Origin: Marsupella aquatica
Taxonomy: Eukaryota > Marchantiophyta
Assembly (NCBI GenBank): GCA_973895155.1
Contig: OZ316897.1
Coordinates: forward strand, 17,174,001-17,238,000
DNA: 64,000 nucleotides
Direction: 5' to 3'
Shown: positions 57,108 to 64,000 of the stretch, in pieces
Position numbering within the stretch: the stretch's first letter is position 1
Layout of the letters: each line of letters opens with the position of its first letter
The notes under the pieces: model-generated
Told to the model about the DNA's origin: nothing
What the model saw: only the letters and a program-made list of their open reading frames with translations
Database searches by the model: none
Position numbers and translations under genes: made by a program

Positions 57108-60100
57108 TTAAGAGGAAGATGAACCCACAGCAATGTCCTCTCCACCCTCTGCTCTGTCGATAGCCCCAGTTGGTCTATGACGCCATATCCCAGCAAGAGT
57201 GCTTCCAATGAGGGAGTGACAAACACTGGAGACTGCACATGGGACTGCTGTCAAGGGGCTGCTAAAATGTTGCCCCGCAAGTACCACTCCTAGCACAGAG
57301 TTCTGCGAAACCACCGACATAATCAGAAGGCAATTCGATAGAACATTCCAGACGTTCTTTTCCACAATGCTGGAGACACTTAATAATACCACTGACCACC
57401 AATGATTGCATCCAATCCACTGGACTTGAAAGAGATGTTTACGAAAGAAACTACTGGAAACGAAGGACGAAGTTTTCACAGAGTACCTGCATCCCAACTT
57501 CAATTGAGATTGTCCGTGAACTGCTCTCGTCAATACGAAGAAGGCGTGCTAATATGTAGCCCCATGCAAAGCCCAGTGTATGCAGTAGCAATACGGCTAG
57601 AACTACTGGACCCCCTGATGAAAGAATGGCTCCTGCACTACGCCCAACTGCCCCTGCACATACTAATGCAACAATGACTACCGCAATCGATGGGGACACT
57701 AGTGATATTTTCTTCACAGATTTGTTGAAGAAGTAGTTCAATATTGCGCCACAGATCACCGGAGCAAGCACCACCTGCACAACAAGATTCACAAAAAAGA
57801 CGCTCCTGAGAACCAACGCCAGTCCAGGGTCCATTCAACAAAAAATATAGACATTTTTCCTGAGGAACTAAGGAAGACAGATCACCGTGAGAGTCTTGCC
57901 CCCTCTGCTACTCTCTCATTTTCCCAGTAAAGAAAGTCCCCTGTGCATGACAGGATATTTACACACCTGCAAAGTTGATGCAAATAGGGCAGTAGCATCA
58001 ACGTTGATGTACTGGCCAACAAGCTTTGCCGTCAGCACTGGGGTCATGACCTGCATGTAGAAACAATTTAAATCAGATTTCGACAAACCAATCCAACCCT
58101 CTTACTGCAGTCCGATATGGGATTCCCTCACTAAGGCTACACCAATCTCCCACTCTTAGCTGAAGCATCTGAATTTGCTTTGAGTGACATATCGTTTTCA
58201 TAAGCTTCCATCCATCCCTCTGGACGCAGAGCATGCAACACCCGGACTCCCACCTTACCATAAGACTCGCGGCACGCGTAAACACAAACAGACCTGAATA
58301 AAAAGAATTTTATGGATACTTTTGGGGGGCAGTGGACAACCATTCTTCGCCCGGCCCCCACACACAAAACGGTAACTTCGACCGCAAACCAAGACAAACA
58401 AAACGTAGGCTGACATCTTTCATATCAAACAAAACCTGCATCTCAAAAGAGAAAATCTCACCACAGCTAAAAAGGTGCTGGCCGCCGTCATAAGCACTGA
58501 GAGTGCCACATTGCCCCTGCATAGCCCATTCCATTGGTATATTATGAGGCGCTTGTCAGACATACAGAGGGAGAGGGCACAACACCGACAATCAGCAATG
58601 ACCAACATAAGGAACATCTGCTTCTACCGAAAGATATGAATTGAAGTAATTTTCAAAGTGGTTGAGTATGTCATCGGCATCCCAGATCATATCCAATCAA
58701 CCAACAGCGACGATGAGCCAACACAAAGGCAACGGCCGATCAGAAGTAAATACTTTCAAAATACCTTGCAAGATAGGTTACAATGTTGCTTGCTGTGCCT
58801 GCATGCAAGCAAAGGAGCGGTTATTATTAAGACAACAGGAAGACTATTCCATACTATTGGGAAACCGACTGATTTCCATCAGTTTGCCACCAGTCTAATC
58901 GTGACGTTCCTATATCATTTTCCTTGAGAATTAAGACGAGACCAATGAGTCTTATGATAGGAAAAGATCAACGACCTTATAACACGGAAGACTTCTGGAA
59001 AAAGAAAACAAGATAAAGCCCTGAAGAGGAATAGGACCAACCTCCAGGACAGCAGGCTACCAATATAATACCCGCTGCATATTCGGGAGGTAATTTCAAC
59101 AGGCGACTCACAAGAAAACCAGCAGAAGGCATCACCTGCAGGGAAATGAGGTTGCCTGTGTGATCAGACCAACAAAAGACACCTTCGTTTCTCCTAGGAA
59201 CTCAGAAAGATTCGTTAGGGAAAGGAGACTTGAACAAGGCTGATTCTTTTCCGACACAAATCCGGATGAGTAACACCTGAGACCACTGTAGCACAGGAGT
59301 TGGCTATTCCGGGCCTTGACAAGCACTGTACATCATCTAAACAATAAATTGACAAACTTGGCGACAGATTCCTTAATACCGTGTACTGAAGTAGCACTCC
59401 CACAAACAGCTCCTTTGGCATTGCAAGTGCGCCCTTGAGATCCTCAAGAGTCAATGTCATACCCATACCTGTTACATTCACACTCAGCCACAGTCGTCAG
59501 CAAAGCCTTACCACGCACTATGAAGCCTTGCATTCGACGAGTCCAGGGAGGAGAGGTCAACACTTGCATAAGCAATCAATGTAAAATAGATGATTCCTAC
59601 CCTTTTATCGTTCTTGCTGACTCAAACGACGTGAGGGCGTATAGGGAAGAAATCGCCCAATTCATGTATAACTGGGAAACGGACTTCTTTTTCGGCTAGC
59701 AGGAAGATAGAGTAGCATTCAGACAATAATGCTCTCAGTTTCTTAAGAGCGAACGGTCAGCAAGGAGTTCCGGTGCTCTACGGTTGAAACACAACTCTTC
59801 ACATCAACTTACAAAAATTCTATCAAGCTTTATCATATCAGTCTGCTTGAAATCTCTCAATCTAGCTTTAATTTTTCCCTAAAACTCACTGCCCAGAAGA
59901 TCAGGTTGGTTTTTCAAGGTGTCCCCTTGTCATTTCAGTATGTATGCTTCATAAATCTCAAAATAACCTTACTTCTTTCTGAAAGTCACAAGACCAGTGG
60001 GTCAGGCTGGCTGAAATGGCTTATCAAGGACTCCATGAACGTGGTAGGGAAAACATTAGTCATGTACTCCGGCATCATCGTCCTCATCCCAGATTACCCC

Positions 60101-60782
60101 TCTCCTCTGGATTCCAAGATTGTGGCAAATAGGAGAAAGGCCAATGTGAAACAACACCGCAGGGCAATGGGCGGGAGGGGGAGGGGCAATACGGTCTTCA
60201 CGTACCGAGCATAGTGACGGTGATGAGCCAGAAGGTAATGGGCCCATTTAGCCATAATGTGGTCGTCGGAAACAACAAAGCATAAATGCATGCCAGCCCC
60301 ACCCATAAAGGGAATGCTGAAGACAAAGCTTCCCCAAACTTCTCCACCTTTTTCTCCCAGCCCTGCAATTCATTAGCGTCAACTAAAGAATTCCCCAATC
60401 TTTCCTCGCCTCCTTCTGCAGTGGCATCCAAAGCTCCCACAAACCCATTCCTAGACCCAGGTTGGGCCCTCCTGCGTCGACTTTCGGGAGGACGTTCGAG
60501 GCCAGAAGACGAAAGAAGACACGAGTCTCGTTGCTTTAAACCCCTTTGCAGAGACAACTTGGCGAGATGAGTCGTCGGAAATGAACGCTTACAATCCCCT
60601 CGTGCCCGACCCGACAGAATCATTGGGAGAGCTTGAGAAGGACGAACGCTATTTTCCCTGTGACTTCCATGAACCGAATGCAAAGAAGAACCCCCAAATT
60701 GACCTCCTCCTAGACGCTGAATGCTCAAATCTGCAAGTCGAGAAGACTGGAAAAACCTCGCTGACGACAACGCGAGCTCCAT
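57108..60782 (-). CDS. BASS1: Sodium/metabolite cotransporter BASS1, plastid-targeted
   Basis: Bile-acid:sodium-symporter family carrier of the plastid inner envelope; the BASS2 relative carries pyruvate, while the BASS1 substrate is less certain. Eight minus-strand exons: 60782-60206, 59468-59380, 59135-59042, 58798-58765, 58516-58462, 58050-57967, 57774-57487 and 57302-57108. Sum 1416 bp, 471 residues, phases consistent. The first about 120 residues are Ser/Arg-rich without acidic clusters, a typical transit peptide. Family landmarks: [36 protein letters not shown] (the sodium-site region), VMTPVLTAKLVGQY, STLQVVLAPV, RTISIEVGMQNSVLGVVLA and FSSPLTAVPCAVSSVCHS. About nine hydrophobic segments are visible. 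The end NSVLG...CAVSSVCHS fits BASS1 rather than other paralogues. A broken partial copy lies at 38101-38394. Confidence 0.95.
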
Positions 60783-61462
60783 CTTGGAGTAATGTAAGAA
60801 ACTCAATCGCTCCCCGGTAGAACAATAAAACCCACCAAAGCAAGTCCAGGTACTGCAGTCTTACATCAATTCTTCGAACTCCAGGTACCAAAACTCCCAA
60901 AATTCTTCCCGTACGCTACTGTGGGTGATATCCAAGAGGGGGATTGGTGAGTACATCCAAAACCCATCAGAGTTTTCTTCCTTTCCAGAAAGTGCATCCT
61001 GTAAACTCTGCTGCATGCATCTAAAATGAAGCTGAGAGATACGGTGAACTTGAGGAGCACACGGAGCTGCTGCTGCACCCAGAAGGAGGCCAGGCAAGGA
61101 TGGCGCAGCCAGTTCTGCTCCGGTGCTTCGTTTCTTCTTCGACTTGCAGATATTCGTCGCTGTTTCGTGGTCATTGGGGCTGTGCTGGAACTCTTACAGA
61201 TCTCGGAAATCACAATTTTGCTCTGCACTGTTTGGAGTGGGTACGAGATTTTGAGGAGGTCTAGCACTACCGCATTAGATTCCATTTCACTAGGCCGTAC
61301 TCAAATTCTTCTTTCTAATCAAACTCTGCAAATATATATATATATATATATACGACACAGTGAGACACCATGACTTGGTGACACACCCGCAATCTATTAC
61401 AGTAGATACTTCTGGTCAAATGGGGACTCAAAGTTACTCAAAGTTAACCATATCGATACTTC
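60783..61462. other. 5' flank of BASS1
   Basis: Presumed promoter and 5' untranslated region. A 22-bp (TA)n run lies at about 61330-61352. No second gene recognised. Confidence 0.5.
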
Positions 61463-61680
61463 AGGTCAATTGAGTACTCTCAGTCTATTTGGTCTCTTTG
61501 GGTTCAACTCTGGTTTTCTCCCTTCTATTGAGGAGTCCGTTGGGGACACTAGATTTTTTGTTTATTCGCTTTGTTGGGTTTTCCTCTTGTTTTCTCCCCT
61601 TTATTGGGGTCTCCTCCTTTGGGATCCTTCCTCCAGGTTTGGATTTTATTGTTCTTTGGCAGTGTTGAATACTCTAGATC
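61463..61680 (+). repeat. Dispersed repeat, member 2 (related to 4445-4597)
   Basis: T/G-rich text (cgctttgttgggttttcctc, ctttattggggtctcctc, ctttgggatcc) resembles the minus strand of 4445-4597; both copies lie near TA microsatellites. Confidence 0.5.
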
Positions 61681-63211
61681 ATCTGGGGAACATATCATTG
61701 GATGAGGCGGAGGGAGCAACCGGAATGAGGGGAGGTACCACACCTCTCCTTTCCAATTTATTAAGAAAATTAAACAGGCTGGGGCTCACATGTCACTAGT
61801 TTAACTGTAGAACCAAGAGGTATACCAAGGAAGATTGGGAGAACGCTTCTCATTCTTCCTCCCTTGGACTAACCTTCAGGACCTCCTAAGGCCTGGTTTG
61901 GCGTGACGATACTCGTTCAGGCTTGGTATTGGCCAAAAAGTTTTCAATTCTCTTCCCGTAACCATAAATTGGAAATTGTAAAACGCCAGATCCTTCTAGC
62001 TTGGAGCTTACTTTCCTCAACAAAAGAAATATACTTGAAATAGCTAATGGGGGTTATCCTAGGAGCACAAATTTTGCAATCTGCAACGACTACACAATTT
62101 GGTAGATTCACATTGTCTGTATTTATTCACTTCTTGGATGACTTTCGGCCACATCTTCCAAAAGTTTACAATTTCAGTCAACTTTTTTAGCGAATGCACG
62201 ACTTGGAACCTTCAGTGTGTCGATGTCTTGACAGGCACTAATAGTTTGTAGCAACCATTCACGCTACAAACAGAAATTCTGCACTTTTAGAAGTTCTTTG
62301 AAATATCATCATTTTGAGGGGCAAGAGCTTTGTCAATTATCATTCTCATCAAAATTTGGTTACGGAATTTACCAGCACTAGTTTGTGGGGTCCAGTTTCA
62401 CTCGGTCTAACTAAGGGACATTGAACTCAGAACTATGGATGTGAGGCGCTTTGCAAAGCCTAGAACAAATGCAAATAGCAAATATACAACGAGATTCCAG
62501 AGTACTTCTAGTTTAGGTTTACCAGGAGCTCTTCGTTACCTTTCTCACTAGTAACCATCTCCACTAGTGACAAAGATACAAATGGTAGAGAACCTTGGTA
62601 AGTGTTGAAGAGCTATATGGAGGAAGACCCAGGACGCTGCACAGTACCTCGACTGACAGGATCACGATTTAGAGGGTCTCTGCCGGTCAGCGGTGTCACT
62701 GGTCAATTACATGTGGGGCTTTGGACAATCAGCCAAGGAAATCACCAGGCCCTAGTTGAGCGTCAATGGCTAACACTACCTCCAGTCCTACTTGATCGGG
62801 AATTCATTCTAGGAGTTCAGAACCATAACAAATTAATCATCAAGAAACGCAGGCACCAGCAATGTGATCCAATCAACAGTCGGCCTATCTCATACCCACT
62901 TGACAGCCAATACGCCCACAAGTCTTAGTGGCACAAACGTGCGCTCCCTAAGCTCATAGCTTGTAGGAGCAAAGCATCATCCCTTGTTTTACTCACAAGC
63001 ATTGACTCGACAACTTATTTTGTTAATTTGAAGGATGATCTAAAAAAACGGATCCTCGGGCCTAATTTGCACTCCCTCTTGAAACCAGCTCAGACATTCA
63101 CCAATTTTTCTCGACGTACCGGGAGCGTCAACTCCTTCTCCCCTACACGTGAGAGAACCCAAGATTCATTATGGATTGACAAGACGTGGGCGACAGTGGA
63201 TCTATAGAGTT
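61681..63211. other. Intergenic, no gene recognised
   Basis: A 105-codon open frame at about 62614-62928 (+) has no recognisable motif. Nothing else seen before the 3' end of the RlmN-like gene. Confidence 0.45.
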
Positions 63212-63906
63212 CTAACTAGCGATCATGGGGACCTCGGAATCCATCATGGCAACCTTTTGAAAGTCATTTCGCAATTGCCCACAAGCTGCATTTGCATCCA
63301 ATCCACGCGTCCGCCTTAGACTAGCTGTCACGTGCTGCTTATTCAGCGTATCCACAAATGCCTTAACCTGTCACGAAAGCAGACCATCAGCAAGGTATGT
63401 GAAGAACTCCAACTGTACTCACAAACTTACGTTGTGAAGTTGGAAAACTATCCAAAACACTTTAGTTCATGACGAAGGTTGATTTGAACTAAAATTCAAA
63501 TTTGGAGGATGCAGACAAAAAGTCGAAATTACAGTAAACATATATAATTACAGGTTTAAATTTCGTGTACCTTGGTAAGCGAATATGAGTTGACTAAAAT
63601 TTCCCAAAACAACCAGATCTTGCTCTAACCAACCATATCGGACGAATCTTTCTACTTAATATCTCTTAAATAATCAAGCAGTGGAGAAATAATGTACAAA
63701 ACGTTCTCATTGCTCGTGGCTGTATATTCTTCTGCAAATGGCTATAGTGAACATGGGCTGCTTTCTTACCTGCGCATTAGTTGGACGCCGAAAAGTCGAA
63801 TCAGCTATTGGGTTGTATGGTATCACATTCACGTGCCTACCAAGTTTCCAGTGATGCAGTAGTCGTGCCAATTCCTCTGCGTGCTCAGGCTGGTCATTTA
63901 CTCCAC
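63212..63906 (-). CDS. RlmN-like radical-SAM RNA methyltransferase, C-terminal exons
   Basis: Only the last two exons lie in the window: 63906-63770 (entering in phase 1) and 63367-63212, the latter ending in TAG. They encode the C-terminal part of an RlmN/Cfr-family enzyme that methylates C2 of adenines in 23S-type rRNA, in plants presumably of organelles. Diagnostic text is GVNDQPEHAEELARLL, HVNVIPYNPI and RRTRGLDANAACGQLRND. The cysteine in ACGQL is the catalytic residue that carries the transient methyl group in bacterial RlmN. The radical-SAM CxxxCxxC cluster motif would lie beyond the window edge, so targeting and completeness cannot be judged. Confidence 0.92.
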
Positions 63907-64000
63907 CTGCACATAAATATATATTTTGTAAGACGTTTCCTGGGGCATGCTTTTCTTATCTTTGGATCTGATCTGAAGGCAGTACCGTCTTTTAAACAAT

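Noticed and set aside
60866-61373. Open frames on both strands upstream of BASS1
   Set aside because: They overlap each other antisense, lie in the presumed 5' region of BASS1 and have no recognisable domain.
1-64000. CRISPR arrays, bacterial operons or defence islands
   Set aside because: The tandem arrays have no spacer structure, and the genes are intron-bearing plant genes.

Overview
The window is nuclear DNA of a land plant. Its genes are split by many spliceosomal introns (GT...AG), and the products are plant types: an LRR-XI receptor kinase, a plant-length SNAP33-type Qbc-SNARE, a barwin/PR-4 protein, an RGLG-type copine/RING ubiquitin ligase, a BASS1-type plastid transporter, a small purple acid phosphatase and an RlmN-like enzyme. 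Introns range from about 90 bp to about 950 bp. Gene density is low and repeats are abundant. A non-seed plant (bryophyte or lycophyte) is my guess from the divergence of the proteins; the sequence does not prove it. I found no convincing tRNA, rRNA, CRISPR array or bacterial operon.

Layout: 2-2230 (+) is the 3' part of an LRR receptor kinase. 6898-8186 (-) is a complete SNAP33-like gene. 10426-19965 is a 9.5-kb Mutator-like (MULE) DNA transposon with 292-bp terminal inverted repeats (TIRs) and an exact 8-bp target-site duplication (TSD). It carries three genes: an OB-fold/RPA-like gene with an in-frame stop, a six-exon gene of unknown function with a C2H2-like finger, and an opposite-strand transposase (FAR1-like zinc module, DDE core, SWIM finger) with a one-base deletion. 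21340-22748 (-) is a two-exon barwin gene. 23.5-26.2 kb is a non-autonomous transposon zone: a long-TIR element with an internal tandem array, and two nested MITEs. 28901-31342 (-) is the nine-exon proteasome alpha-6 gene. 33.5-34.9 kb holds a tRNA-derived SINE and repeats. 35175-36416 (-) is an intronless RGLG gene. 38.1-38.4 kb holds a broken, intron-containing copy of BASS1 exons.

39.8-49.9 kb is a repeat desert with minisatellites, a MITE split by a solo LTR, and a 993-bp long-TIR element with a 10-bp TSD. 52886-56219 (+) is a nine-exon purple acid phosphatase. It faces the eight-exon BASS1 gene (57108-60782, -) tail to tail. The window ends in the last two exons of an RlmN-like radical-SAM RNA methyltransferase (63212-63906, -).

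The host genes do not form a pathway; they are ordinary unlinked housekeeping, signalling and defence genes. The most unusual unit is the large MULE, which combines a transposase with an OB-fold protein and an accessory protein whose predicted N-terminus matches the start of histone H3. All exon models below were built by reading splice sites, reading phase and family similarity by eye; none was tested by alignment software or transcripts.
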